Shown here in pieces: positions 5,952-13,272 of a DNA stretch of 16,954 nucleotides (its first letter is position 1; every line of letters starts with the position of its first letter). The stretch lies in assembly GCF_900105725.1 (NCBI RefSeq), contig NZ_FNLM01000006.1, positions 1 to 16,954 of the forward strand, read 5' to 3'. The notes under the pieces are model-generated. The model was not told the DNA's origin and did no database searches. It saw only the letters and a program-made list of their open reading frames with translations. The DNA is from Gordonia westfalica (GTDB lineage: Bacteria > Actinomycetota > Actinomycetes > Mycobacteriales > Mycobacteriaceae). The position numbers and the translations under genes are program-made.

Positions 5952-7161
5952 ACGTCGGGAAGCGCGAGTAGTTTCTCGAGTTGCCCGAGGGCGGCGCGGG
6001 TGAGGTCGGTGGAGGTGTGCGCGTACTGCCGGTGCGACGTAGTGGTGGTGTGCCCCAAGATGGCCATTCGGGTGGCTTCCTCCACGCCGGCCTCCTGCAG
6101 GAGGGTGGCGACAGTGTGGCGGGCGGCGTGCTGATCCGGCGCGTCCTCCACCTTCCCCACTACCGCGGCTTGTACACACAGCTGCTTCCAAGCGAGGGTG
6201 TCGTCGCGGGGCTGGATGGCCGCCCCATCGTCCCGGGTGAACACCAACCCCTGCGACGGGTTGCCCTTCTGCTCCCACAATTCGGTGAGCGCAGCAACCA
6301 CGGGCGGCAGCAAGGGCACCAGCCGACGCGACCCCGACGTCTTCGTGGGCACCAGGCACGCCGTCCAGTGCACCGGGGTGAAGGTGAAGGTGTCGGGGAC
6401 GTCGAACGCTTCCCGCGGATACACGTCACCTTGCGGGCGAGGGCCTTTCTTCAACTTCAACCGGGCCAACTGCCACGAGATGTCAATGACACCCACACCG
6501 AGGTCGACACGATCCCAGGTGAGGCCCAAAGCTTCGGCTTGGCGGGCACCGGTCAGTAGGGCCAATGACCAGCGGGCTGCGTCTGTTGCGTCACGTGACG
6601 CCACATGCAGAAGCACTGCCCGTGCCTGCTCCACAGTGAGGGGAACGCGCTCCTCGGAGCGGGCCTGGGGGCGGTCCATACGCTCGCACGGGTTGTTGCC
6701 GATCTTCCCGTCTTTCACTGCATCCCCCAACGCTTTCGCCAACACTGAGTAGGCGGCTTGGGCGGTGCGGGTGGTGTGTGCGTCGGCGACGTGGTTGACC
6801 ATGCGGCGAACATCAGTGGGGGTGAGCTTCCCCAGCTTCTTCGACCCGACATGCGGGATGAGTTGGTGTTTGATGGTGGACCGGTAGGTGGCGAGGGTGC
6901 GGGGTTTCAGGCGTGGCGCGGCGATCGTGTCCACCCAGTAGTCCAGCCACTGGGCGACGGTGATCTGGCCGGCGTTGGGGAGGATGCCGTTCGCGAGGTC
7001 TTTCCGCATGGCTGCGAGTTCGGCCACGGCGTCGGCGTATTTCTTGCGTCCACGTTGGTAGTACTTGCCGTCGGGAGGAGGACTTGCGCCATCCACATGC
7101 CGTCGGCCCGTTGGTACAGTCCGCCTTCACCTTTCGCCCTACGGCGCTTCTTCGGGGGCAT
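5948..7161 (-). CDS. int: Tyrosine site-specific integrase (404 aa); one-base deletion near N-terminus in this copy
   Basis: The ATG at 7161 gives MPPKKRRRAKGEGGLYQRAD. One missing C near 7076 breaks the frame after about 28 codons, while arm B has the base there but loses one near 8860, so the two arms together give an uninterrupted 404-residue protein. Domains: basic arm-binding N-terminus (1-60, GLYQRADGMW), SAM-like core-binding domain (about 66-150), catalytic domain (about 172-400). Catalytic residues: R207 (TGARQAEALGL), K274, H345-x-x-R348, H371 (ILGHT), Y380 (HRQYAH). It is transcribed away from the attP-like region and meets the exported-protein gene at a shared CTAG. It is expected to recombine attP with a tRNA-Gly gene. 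Confidence 0.92.
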
Positions 7162-7169
7162 ATCGGCTC

Positions 7170-7191
7170 ACTTACGTTTGTACTTACGTTT
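7170..7191. repeat. Paired 10-bp arm-type repeats, set 1
   Basis: ACTTACGTTT at 7170-7179 and 7182-7191 are perfect copies with a 12-base period, just upstream of the integrase start. A second pair is at 7369-7390. Such phased direct repeats flanking the core are typical of integrase arm-binding sites. Confidence 0.6.
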
Positions 7192-7208
7192 ACCCCAGTC
7201 TATGCGCT

Positions 7209-7248
7209 GTCTAGACAAACTCGTGAAAACTTCAGTTACCTGCAGGTA
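7209..7248. promoter_or_regulatory. Two short palindromes upstream of int
   Basis: GTCTAGAC (7209-7216) and TACCTGCAGGTA (7237-7248) are perfect palindromes between the integrase start and the first tRNA-like core. They could be protein-binding sites. No convincing int promoter was found here. Confidence 0.35.
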
Positions 7249-7294
7249 TTCGCTCAGCCTTGACAGTAGACCCACCATGAGCATACCCCTAAAC

Positions 7295-7343
7295 ACAGCT
7301 TCCCAAGCTGAATACGCGGGTTCGATTCCCGTCATCGGCTCCA
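7295..7343 (+). other. attP: attP core candidate 1: 3' half of tRNA-Gly(CCC)
   Basis: The anticodon stem is 7295-7299 with 7307-7311, and loop TTCCCAA gives anticodon CCC. The T arm is GCGGG-TTCGATT-CCCGT (7316-7332), the acceptor 3' strand CATCGGC, discriminator T and CCA (7341-7343). No matching GCCGATG acceptor or D arm lies upstream, so it is a half tRNA, as in phage attP sites that rebuild the host gene on integration. It lies between the two pairs of arm-type repeats. Confidence 0.7.
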
Positions 7344-7368
7344 GGTCAGAGGGCATTTTCACTCCGAC

Positions 7369-7390
7369 GCTTACGTTTAGACTTACGTGT
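7369..7390. repeat. Paired 10-bp arm-type repeats, set 2
   Basis: GCTTACGTTT (7369-7378) and ACTTACGTGT (7381-7390) each differ by one base from the set 1 consensus and have the same 12-base period. They lie between the two tRNA-like cores. Confidence 0.55.
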
Positions 7391-7423
7391 ATCTCGCAAA
7401 GTGAGGTCCAGTCCCCTCCGTCG

Positions 7424-7472
7424 CGAGTCTTCCAAACTAGCTACGCGGGTTCGATTCCCGTCACCCGCTCCA
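7424..7472 (+). other. attP: attP core candidate 2: 3' half of tRNA-Gly(TCC)
   Basis: The anticodon stem is 7424-7428 with 7436-7440, and loop CTTCCAA gives anticodon TCC. The T arm is 7445-7461, the acceptor 3' strand CACCCGC (the partner of the common tRNA-Gly start GCGGGTG), then T and CCA. The 5' half is absent. After CCA both cores continue GGTCAGAG, an 8-base identity outside the tRNA. Confidence 0.7.
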
Positions 7473-7497
7473 GGTCAGAGACCACACAGGCTCTCGA

Positions 7498-7537
7498 CTA
7501 CAGCCACGGTTACAGCCAAGGCATTCAAGTACAGCCA
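7498..7537 (+). repeat. TACAGCCA repeats
   Basis: TACAGCCA occurs at 7499-7506, 7511-7518 and 7530-7537. The first two lie in a 12-base near-tandem repeat (7498-7509 and 7510-7521, 10 of 12 identical). An inverted copy lies at 7555-7562. Confidence 0.6.
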
Positions 7538-7566
7538 TCCAGCACCACGCTGGGTGGCTGTACTTG
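7526..7566. terminator. Strong hairpin (18-bp stem, 5-base loop)
   Basis: CAAGTACAGCCA (7526-7537) pairs perfectly with 7555-7566, and the stem continues through a T-G wobble and CCAGC/GCTGG to loop ACCAC. It lies 40 bases beyond the stop of the minus-strand gene ending at 7606, so it fits a terminator. It lacks a U-tract and contains the TACAGCCA motif, so a protein-binding role is possible. Confidence 0.55.
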
Positions 7567-7605
7567 TACATACACGTCGATGGAGAGCGGCATGAGCCTT
7601 CGTAA

Positions 7606-7750
7606 TCAGTCGATGTGCTCCAGCGCGGTGTCGGCGAACCACCACCCGTCGCCGAACAACTCCCGCGCCCATGCCGTGGCGTGAGTGAACTCCACCGGTG
7701 CAGTAGGTCGGGCACGCGTTCCTGGCGATGATCTTCCCAGCCGCCCGCGT
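7606..7750 (-). CDS. C-terminal part of a small hypothetical protein
   Basis: The minus-strand frame ends VEFTHATAWARELFGDGWWF then ADTALEHID and TGA at 7606-7608. Arm B has one more base in the CACC(C)GG run, and with that base the upstream frame here reads GGWEDHRQERVPDLLHR before VEF. The upstream end enters the low-complexity loop, so the start is unknown. Trp/Phe-rich, no family recognised. Arm B gives a different N-terminal sequence for the same protein (7839-7979). Confidence 0.45.
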
Positions 7751-7872
7751 CCCCCCCCCCCCCCCCCCCCCCCCCGCTCGAGTGCACGTGGACACTCCCC
7801 CGTCGGGATGGGGGGGTGGGGGGGAGCGTCGGACGTGCGTGTCGACGGACATCCTACGCTCCATCCTTGTAC
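7711..7872. other. Loop of the first inverted junction, with homopolymers
   Basis: This stretch separates arms A and B and is not palindromic. It has 25 consecutive C (7751-7775) and two runs of seven G (7810-7816, 7818-7824), unlike anything else here. It is most likely unreliable sequence at a fold-back point. Frames crossing the C and G runs encode only Pro or Gly stretches. Confidence 0.75.
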
Positions 7873-7979
7873 ACCGACTACTGCACCGGGTGGAGTTCAC
7901 TCACGCCACGGCATGGGCGCGGGAGTTGTTCGGCGACGGGTGGTGGTTCGCCGACACCGCGCTGGAGCACATCGACTGA
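7839..7979 (+). CDS. Small hypothetical protein (46 aa), arm B version
   Basis: From GTG 7839 the frame reads STDILRSILVHRLLHRVEF, then THATAWARELFGDGWWFADT and ALEHID, ending at TGA 7977-7979. The last 29 residues equal those of the arm A gene at 7606-7750. The first 17 differ because the arms diverge at about 7872. The frame is protein-like, but the start lies beside the unreliable loop, so the N-terminus is doubtful. Confidence 0.4.
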   Translation: MSTDILRSILVHRLLHRVEFTHATAWARELFGDGWWFADTALEHID

Positions 7980-8018
7980 TTACGAAGGCTCATGCCGCTC
8001 TCCATCGACGTGTATGTA

Positions 8019-8059
8019 CAAGTACAGCCACCCAGCGTGGTGCTGGATGGCTGTACTTG
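8019..8059. terminator. Strong hairpin, arm B copy
   Basis: Inverted copy of the hairpin at 7526-7566, now 40 bases downstream of the small plus-strand gene ending at 7979. Confidence 0.5.
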
Positions 8060-8112
8060 AATGCCTTGGCTGTAACCGTGGCTGTAGTCGAGAGCCTGTG
8101 TGGTCTCTGACC

Positions 8113-8161
8113 TGGAGCGGGTGACGGGAATCGAACCCGCGTAGCTAGTTTGGAAGACTCG
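8113..8161 (-). other. attP: tRNA-Gly(TCC) 3' half, arm B copy
   Basis: Inverted copy of 7424-7472 with identical sequence. Confidence 0.65.
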
Positions 8162-8194
8162 CGACGGAGGGGACTGGACCTCACTTTGCGAGAT

Positions 8195-8216
8195 ACACGT
8201 AAGTCTAAACGTAAGC
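8195..8216. repeat. Arm-type repeat pair set 2, arm B copy
   Basis: Inverted copy of 7369-7390. Confidence 0.5.
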
Positions 8217-8241
8217 GTCGGAGTGAAAATGCCCTCTGACC

Positions 8242-8290
8242 TGGAGCCGATGACGGGAATCGAACCCGCGTATTCAGCTTGGGAAGCTGT
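8242..8290 (-). other. attP: tRNA-Gly(CCC) 3' half, arm B copy
   Basis: Inverted copy of 7295-7343 with identical sequence. Confidence 0.65.
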
Positions 8291-8393
8291 GTTTAGGGGT
8301 ATGCTCATGGTGGGTCTACTGTCAAGGCTGAGCGAATACCTGCAGGTAACTGAAGTTTTCACGAGTTTGTCTAGACAGCGCATAGACTGGGGT

Positions 8394-8415
8394 AAACGTA
8401 AGTACAAACGTAAGT
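8394..8415. repeat. Arm-type repeat pair set 1, arm B copy
   Basis: Inverted copy of 7170-7191, directly upstream of the integrase start at 8424. Confidence 0.55.
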
Positions 8416-8423
8416 GAGCCGAT

Positions 8424-9637
8424 ATGCCCCCGAAGAAGCGCCGTAGGGCGAAAGGTGAAGGCGGACTGTACCAACGGGCCGACGGCATGTGGATGGCGCA
8501 AGTCCTCCTCCCCGACGGCAAGTACTACCAACGTGGACGCAAGAAATACGCCGACGCCGTGGCCGAACTCGCAGCCATGCGGAAAGACCTCGCGAACGGC
8601 ATCCTCCCCAACGCCGGCCAGATCACCGTCGCCCAGTGGCTGGACTACTGGGTGGACACGATCGCCGCGCCACGCCTGAAACCCCGCACCCTCGCCACCT
8701 ACCGGTCCACCATCAAACACCAACTCATCCCGCATGTCGGGTCGAAGAAGCTGGGGAAGCTCACCCCCACTGATGTTCGCCGCATGGTCAACCACGTCGC
8801 CGACGCACACACCACCCGCACCGCCCAAGCCGCCTACTCAGTGTTGGCGAAAGCGTTGGGGATGCAGTGAAAGACGGGAAGATCGGCAACAACCCGTGCG
8901 AGCGTATGGACCGCCCCCAGGCCCGCTCCGAGGAGCGCGTTCCCCTCACTGTGGAGCAGGCACGGGCAGTGCTTCTGCATGTGGCGTCACGTGACGCAAC
9001 AGACGCAGCCCGCTGGTCATTGGCCCTACTGACCGGTGCCCGCCAAGCCGAAGCTTTGGGCCTCACCTGGGATCGTGTCGACCTCGGTGTGGGTGTCATT
9101 GACATCTCGTGGCAGTTGGCCCGGTTGAAGTTGAAGAAAGGCCCTCGCCCGCAAGGTGACGTGTATCCGCGGGAAGCGTTCGACGTCCCCGACACCTTCA
9201 CCTTCACCCCGGTGCACTGGACGGCGTGCCTGGTGCCCACGAAGACGTCGGGGTCGCGTCGGCTGGTGCCCTTGCTGCCGCCCGTGGTTGCTGCGCTCAC
9301 CGAATTGTGGGAGCAGAAGGGCAACCCGTCGCAGGGGTTGGTGTTCACCCGGGACGATGGGGCGGCCATCCAGCCCCGCGACGACACCCTCGCTTGGAAG
9401 CAGCTGTGTGTACAAGCCGCGGTAGTGGGGAAGGTGGAGGACGCGCCGGATCAGCACGCCGCCCGCCACACTGTCGCCACCCTCCTGCAGGAGGCCGGCG
9501 TGGAGGAAGCCACCCGAATGGCCATCTTGGGGCACACCACCACTACGTCGCACCGGCAGTACGCGCACACCTCCACCGACCTCACCCGCGCCGCCCTCGG
9601 GCAACTCGAGAAACTACTCGCGCTTCCCGACGTCTAG
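8424..9637 (+). CDS. int: Tyrosine integrase, arm B copy, frameshift near codon 146
   Basis: The N-terminus is intact here (MPPKKRRRAKGEGGLYQRAD through LAKALG), then one G is missing in the GGGGG run near 8860, giving a stop at 8870. The catalytic part continues in the next frame from 8867 to TAG 9637. Arm A has the missing base, so the break is a sequence error and not a decayed gene. Domain and residue details are given under 5948-7161. Confidence 0.88.
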
Positions 9638-10038
9638 CAGTTGGCGTTGGCGAATCGGCGACCCGGCACATACGCCGAGTCGACAGTCCGGCCATCCAAC
9701 TGCACCTGACACTGCGCCGACCATCCACGCGTCTGCATCGACGAACCGATGAGCTGACGGCCGGGTGAGGTGAACGCCCGGTGGGTGTGGTAGCGCGGCC
9801 CGGACCCGATGTTGATCAGTGTGGGCTGGAACACCACATCTTTGGCGACGACGAGACGTCCGCCGGCCGCGTAGTAGGCGATGTCGTTGCGTGGGGTGTC
9901 GGAGGAGAAGAAGTAGCGGACGTGTTCGCCGGGGAAGGCGATGGTCGGGGTGATGTCGCGGGGTGCGGCGTCGGCTACTCCTGCGCCGAGGGTGGTGGTG
10001 AAGAGGGCTGCTGCTGCCAGGGCGATGGCGCGTTTCAT
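9634..10038 (-). CDS. Exported small protein (134 aa), intact copy
   Basis: This is the only arm with the full frame: 405 bases from ATG 10038 to TAG 9634-9636. The Sec signal peptide is residues 1-25 (MKRAIALAAAALFTTTLGAG, then V-A-D-A-A). The mature domain runs from P-R-D-I-T through RYFFSSDTPRNDIAYYAAGG and two Cys to the terminal N-A-N-C. The continuity of the frame and of the beta-strand pattern across the CCCC run shows that four C is correct and the shorter run in arms A and C is not. It converges on int, sharing CTAG. Confidence 0.78.
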   Translation of the reverse strand: MKRAIALAAAALFTTTLGAGVADAAPRDITPTIAFPGEHVRYFFSSDTPRNDIAYYAAGGRLVVAKDVVFQPTLINIGSGPRYHTHRAFTSPGRQLIGSSMQTRGWSAQCQVQLDGRTVDSAYVPGRRFANANC

Positions 10039-10058
10039 GGGGTTCTCCGGGTTCGTAA

Positions 10059-10247
10059 TCACCGCAGACGGTTCACCACCTGCGGTGAGTAGCTTAAAGC
10101 TTCCTGAGTGTCCAGGAGGCGGTTCACAATCTGCCAGAACCGGGTGAGGCTGATGCCGAACTCGTCTCGCACCTTCTGCTCGAGGTTGCCGGCGTAGTTC
10201 CATCTCCGCCCGGCCAGGTCGAGCATCGCCTTCTCTTCGTCCGTCAT
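10059..10247 (-). CDS. DUF3263-like protein, arm B copy
   Basis: Identical in translation to 5339-5527. The start overlaps the ImmA stop by ATGA. Confidence 0.72.
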   Translation of the reverse strand: MTDEEKAMLDLAGRRWNYAGNLEQKVRDEFGISLTRFWQIVNRLLDTQEALSYSPQVVNRLR

Positions 10248-10681
10248 GCGACGTCACTCCACGACCAGTCACCCTCGGTCGCCGCTTCGATCTCGGCGAC
10301 CTCGATCGGGTCCAGGTGTTGCATCCGCGTCCACGCCGTCTGCTCGTCCACCCACAGATGCTCAGCGAGCTCAGGCAGTGACGGGTGACGAAGCCAACGG
10401 AAGGCGTCCACCAACTGCGGGAGTGTGATCAGCCGGCGAGCCGTCTCACGCTCAATCGTGTCCTCATCAGCGTCAGGCATCTCCCGGTGCAGCAGCTCGT
10501 GGGTGAGGGTGCACCGTCTCTCCGCTTGGGTGAGGCCGCGGTGAATCCAGATGGTGCGCTCGCCGTTGAGCCCCATCGTTCCGGGTGAGAGTCGCTGTGT
10601 GCAGTCGATCGCGATGTGCGGGTAGTCATCGCGGGCTGACCGCCAGGGATGCCAGTTCATGTCCGAAATAGGAACATGCAC
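10244..10681 (-). CDS. immA: ImmA/IrrE-type metallopeptidase, arm B copy
   Basis: Identical in translation to 4905-5342, including the T-H-E-L-L-H zinc motif. The alternative ATG start would be at 10660. Confidence 0.78.
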   Translation of the reverse strand: MHVPISDMNWHPWRSARDDYPHIAIDCTQRLSPGTMGLNGERTIWIHRGLTQAERRCTLTHELLHREMPDADEDTIERETARRLITLPQLVDAFRWLRHPSLPELAEHLWVDEQTAWTRMQHLDPIEVAEIEAATEGDWSWSDVA

Positions 10682-10714
10682 CTCTGACAGAAACGGCCCT
10701 GACCTCGAATAACA

Positions 10715-11475
10715 TCAATGAGATTCGTCAGGGTCTTGGGTTTGAACCGTGGGTTCCGCTTGCGGGCGGCCTTCGCATCCTCGGGCCGCTCAGGTTTGGG
10801 GACTTGATTCCGGGAAGGCAAGGCTGTGACCTTGCCGCCGGCTGTGGTCTTCTGCTCTTCACTCGCTTCGCCCGGTGCTCCCGGCGACGCGGGCGAATCA
10901 GTTGGTAGGGCATCGGAATCCTCCAGGCTCTCGGACGGTCGGCGATCTGCCGACGCGTCATCACCTGTGAGCGAAGCCGCCACCCTCCGTGCTAGCCGCC
11001 GATACTTGCTCGCGGCTTTCCGGGCTTCGGCCACAATCTCCTGCGCCGTCGCGTCATCTACCTGATGGAGACCAGTGCGCCCAAGAAGTCCCGCGGACTG
11101 CTCGACCAGTCCAACGAACGTAAAGACGTCCTCGAATGGGATATCAAGTTCGTCGATATTCGGAACCGCCTCGACAAGTAGGTGAGCTGCTAAAGCGATC
11201 TGCCGATGGTCGTTCGGTGTAATCGCCTCCGTAGGCAGCTCGCCGTCCTCGATGTACCCGATGTCAGTTAGTACGGCCGAAATGATGTCCGCGTAGTTGG
11301 CGCCGGTGATCTCTGAGATCGCACGGAGAGTGGCGACTTCGGGGAGCTGCTTCAACCCGCGCTTCTTCCACGAGTTGACAGTCTGCGGGATGCTACCGAT
11401 CTGGCGTGCGAACGCCGCCTCGGATGCTCCCGTCCTGTCCAGGTGGGCCTGGACGAACTCCCACAATTTGCTCAC
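10715..11475 (-). CDS. Immunity repressor candidate, arm B copy, frameshifted at the last codons
   Basis: It is the same as 4110-4871 except that one base is missing from the CCCC run near 10739. The frame therefore leaves the normal end (P-Q-D-P-D-E-S-H) and runs on to 10657. Arms A and C agree on the 253-residue form, so the longer version is not real. Confidence 0.75.
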
Positions 11476-11528
11476 GACTCAGAGCCTGCCGTCCGAGTAT
11501 GAACGTCGCTAGTCATTCGCTCACCCAT
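11472..11528 (-). other. Leader ORF before the repressor, arm B copy
   Basis: Inverted copy of 4057-4113. The stop overlaps the repressor start. Confidence 0.25.
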
Positions 11529-11594
11529 CCGTCTACCCCACAACGGCCGGAATTGGCGTTTTGCCGTTGACCGTTTCATCCAGTGTTGGACGCC

Positions 11595-11622
11595 ATCATA
11601 TCCGCTGGCTGCGGAACTACAA
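11595..11622 (-). promoter_or_regulatory. Repressor promoter, arm B copy
   Basis: TTGTAG - 16 bases - TATGAT on the minus strand, the copy of 3963-3990. Confidence 0.45.
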
Positions 11623-11634
11623 CGCTGTGATTAC

Positions 11635-11664
11635 TTGCGTAAGCGTCTACCAGTGTCGTATGTT
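11635..11664 (+). promoter_or_regulatory. Early-operon promoter, arm B copy
   Basis: TTGCGT (11635-11640) - 18 bases - TATGTT (11659-11664), the copy of 3921-3950. The candidate operators GGTCAACGG are at 11564-11572 and 11690-11698 (inverse strand). Confidence 0.45.
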
Positions 11665-11746
11665 TTATCCATCGACAGTTGACACCAACCCGTTGACCAT
11701 GGAGGATGAAGTGGCGTCATACAAACGATGGCCGAAAGGCAGTTGG

Positions 11747-12001
11747 ATGAAACTCACATCCGGGGACACTCTCCGAGCACTGATGAACCAGCGCGGATTT
11801 TCGATGGCCAGGCTTGGGCGGTATGCCGGATGCTCAAAGAGCTTCATTGGGCACCTCTGCGCCGAGAACAAGACCACGTGCACACCGCAGTTGGCCGAAC
11901 GCATCGCGGAGGCTCTCGACGTGCCTCTGCATCTCCTTTTCGTGGAGCACGCATCCGCTAGCAATGGACGTAATAGCAATCAACGGCGGGTGGTCGCGTG
12001 A
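11747..12001 (+). CDS. Cro-like XRE-family HTH protein (84 aa), intact copy
   Basis: 255 bases from ATG 11747 (GAAAGG about 8 bases upstream) to TGA 12001. An in-frame ATG at 11699 would add 16 residues, but it has no ribosome site and overlaps the candidate operator, so the MKLTSGDTLRAL start is preferred. The GGGG run (four G) in the start region is shared with arm C and gives the frame that fits the HTH family. The stop overlaps the next GTG. Confidence 0.8.
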   Translation: MKLTSGDTLRALMNQRGFSMARLGRYAGCSKSFIGHLCAENKTTCTPQLAERIAEALDVPLHLLFVEHASASNGRNSNQRRVVA

Positions 12002-12176
12002 TCGAGCACCCGCGGTCGGTTGTCCGAGCACTCGTTGCCGACTTCGTAGATCACTCCCGTGCTGACCGCTGCCGGTGCGGGAGCGCGCAGGCCCCTCCCT
12101 CTCGCAGGAGCCCGCGCAGGCCGGGGCGGGGGGAGCCGCCCCGGTCACCAAACCAGTAGAGGGAGTGAACCGATGA
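11998..12176 (+). CDS. 59-aa hypothetical protein, arm B copy with one-base deletion
   Basis: GTG 11998 overlaps the Cro-like stop. One C is missing from the CCCCC run near 12091. The expected TGA (12174-12176) overlaps the next ATG. The intact form is at 14377-14556. Confidence 0.55.
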
Positions 12177-12958
12177 GCTACCCGAGCTATCTGCCCGGCG
12201 AGCCGGTCGCCGCTGCCGATCAGTTGTCAGCACTGAGAGATGACCTCGAGCAGCAAGAGTCTGTCATCGAGCGAGGTCTCGAGTCGTTCATCGAGATAGG
12301 CCGCGCCCTGGCGAAGATCCGTGACGATCGCCTTTATCGGCACGAGTATGCGTCGTTCGAGGTGTACTGCCAGAGCCGGTGGAACCTTAGCCGTAAGCGG
12401 GCCTATGACCTCATGAGTGCGGCGACCGTTGTTGACGGCATGGAAGCCGCCCTGGAGATGGCGACGTCACCAATTGGTGACACACCGGCACTTCCGGCCA
12501 ATGAGGGGCAGGCGCGGGAGCTGACAGGCCTTGACCCCGCTGAAGCCGTGGATGTTATGGCGAAGGTCAACGAGGCCACCGGGGGTAGGCCGACCGCGGC
12601 GGCGATCCGTAGCGAGATCGGCAGCCGCCGGATCGATCCGGAACCCGACATCGATGCCGAGGTTGAGGCCGAGCCGGTCGAGATCGCCCCCGGCTTCACC
12701 GATGCCGCCCTCGCTGAACTCAACGCTCCCACGCCGACCCCCGCACCGGCACAACCGGCCACGCCGAAGCGTCGGCCCATCACAGATGCTTTCGACTCCG
12801 CGACTTTCAACCTGAAGCGCGCTGTCGAATCGGTCAACCGGCTCGCCGCCGACGACCGCCTGAAAAGGAACAAGGACCAGATCAAGGCGTCCAACCTCAG
12901 CGATCTGATCCGCGTCCGCGACGCACTCAACAGCGTCATCACACAACTAGAAGGATAG
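12173..12958 (+). CDS. HTH/ParB-like DNA-binding protein (261 aa), intact copy
   Basis: 786 bases from ATG 12173 to TAG 12958, with GAGGGAG 8-9 bases upstream. The frame can be extended upstream to 12059, but only because of the deletion in the preceding small gene, so the ribosome site decides for 12173. The translation is identical to arm C. It carries the 16-bp palindrome at 12466-12481. The domain description is under 2632-3414. Confidence 0.78.
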   Translation: MSYPSYLPGEPVAAADQLSALRDDLEQQESVIERGLESFIEIGRALAKIRDDRLYRHEYASFEVYCQSRWNLSRKRAYDLMSAATVVDGMEAALEMATSPIGDTPALPANEGQARELTGLDPAEAVDVMAKVNEATGGRPTAAAIRSEIGSRRIDPEPDIDAEVEAEPVEIAPGFTDAALAELNAPTPTPAPAQPATPKRRPITDAFDSATFNLKRAVESVNRLAADDRLKRNKDQIKASNLSDLIRVRDALNSVITQLEG

Positions 12959-12961
12959 CCC

Positions 12962-13272
12962 ATGTCGAACTGGCAGAAAACTTCCGAAGGCGACTTCCAC
13001 CGTAAGAGCCAGCATCTCGCGTCCGTCGGTGTGACACCGCAGAAGCCGTCGGCGTCGACCATCTTCGTCGACCCGGCGATGGCGCGTCGTGTACTCGCGA
13101 AGAACACACACAACCGACCGATCAAAGAGTCACAGGTAGTGCGTCTCATGGCCGAGATGACTTCCGGACGCTGGAAGTACAACGGAGAAGCCATCAAGTG
13201 GTCGATCGATGATGTCCTCCTCGATGGGCAGCACCGGCTGACTGCACTCGCCCGGATGGACGACAAAACTTT
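12962..13272 (+). CDS. DGQHR/ParB-like protein, N-terminal 101 codons, cut by the fold-back
   Basis: It matches the first 101 residues of the gene at 1719-2628, through D-G-Q-H-R-L-T-A-L-A-R-M-D-D. Two extra A at 13265-13268 and the inverted junction at 13272 then end the match. Any continuation past 13272 is an artificial fusion. Confidence 0.75.

Larger units (their letters stand above)
2310..7710 (+). repeat. Arm A of a three-fold inverted repeat
   Basis: This segment is repeated in reverse complement at about 7873-13272, with coordinates summing to about 15585. From its left end to 5985 it is repeated directly at 13273-16954, offset about 10963-10969. Copies differ almost only by one-base homopolymer indels. 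Confidence 0.95.
7873..13272 (-). repeat. Arm B: inverted copy of arm A
   Basis: Reverse complement of about 7710 down to 2319, with homopolymer indels only. It ends at CTTT (13269-13272), where the sequence folds back into arm C. Confidence 0.95.

Noticed and set aside
7162..7294. Integrase promoter
   Set aside because: TTGTCT and TAGACT are present, but their spacing is wrong and no other -35/-10 pair is convincing.
7270..7343. A complete tRNA-Gly gene ending at 7343
   Set aside because: Upstream sequence has no GCCGATG acceptor strand and no D arm, so only the 3' half is present. The same holds for 7424-7472.
7498..7537. CRISPR-like array of TACAGCCA units
   Set aside because: Units are 8 bases with spacings of only 4 and 11 bases and no cas genes. 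They fit protein-binding sites better.
7711..7872. Unremoved sequencing hairpin adaptor
   Set aside because: I see no known adaptor sequence. The loop is natural-looking GC-rich DNA interrupted by homopolymers.
7685..8110. Long ORFs through the C/G runs on both strands
   Set aside because: They exist only because homopolymers lack stops. The translations are Pro or Gly runs joined to frames of other features.
8860..8870. Programmed frameshift in int
   Set aside because: Arm A has the extra G and reads straight through, and arm A's own break is at a different place, so both are sequence errors.
10657..11475. 272-residue extended repressor in arm B
   Set aside because: It arises from one missing C near 10739. 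Arms A and C both give the 253-residue form.
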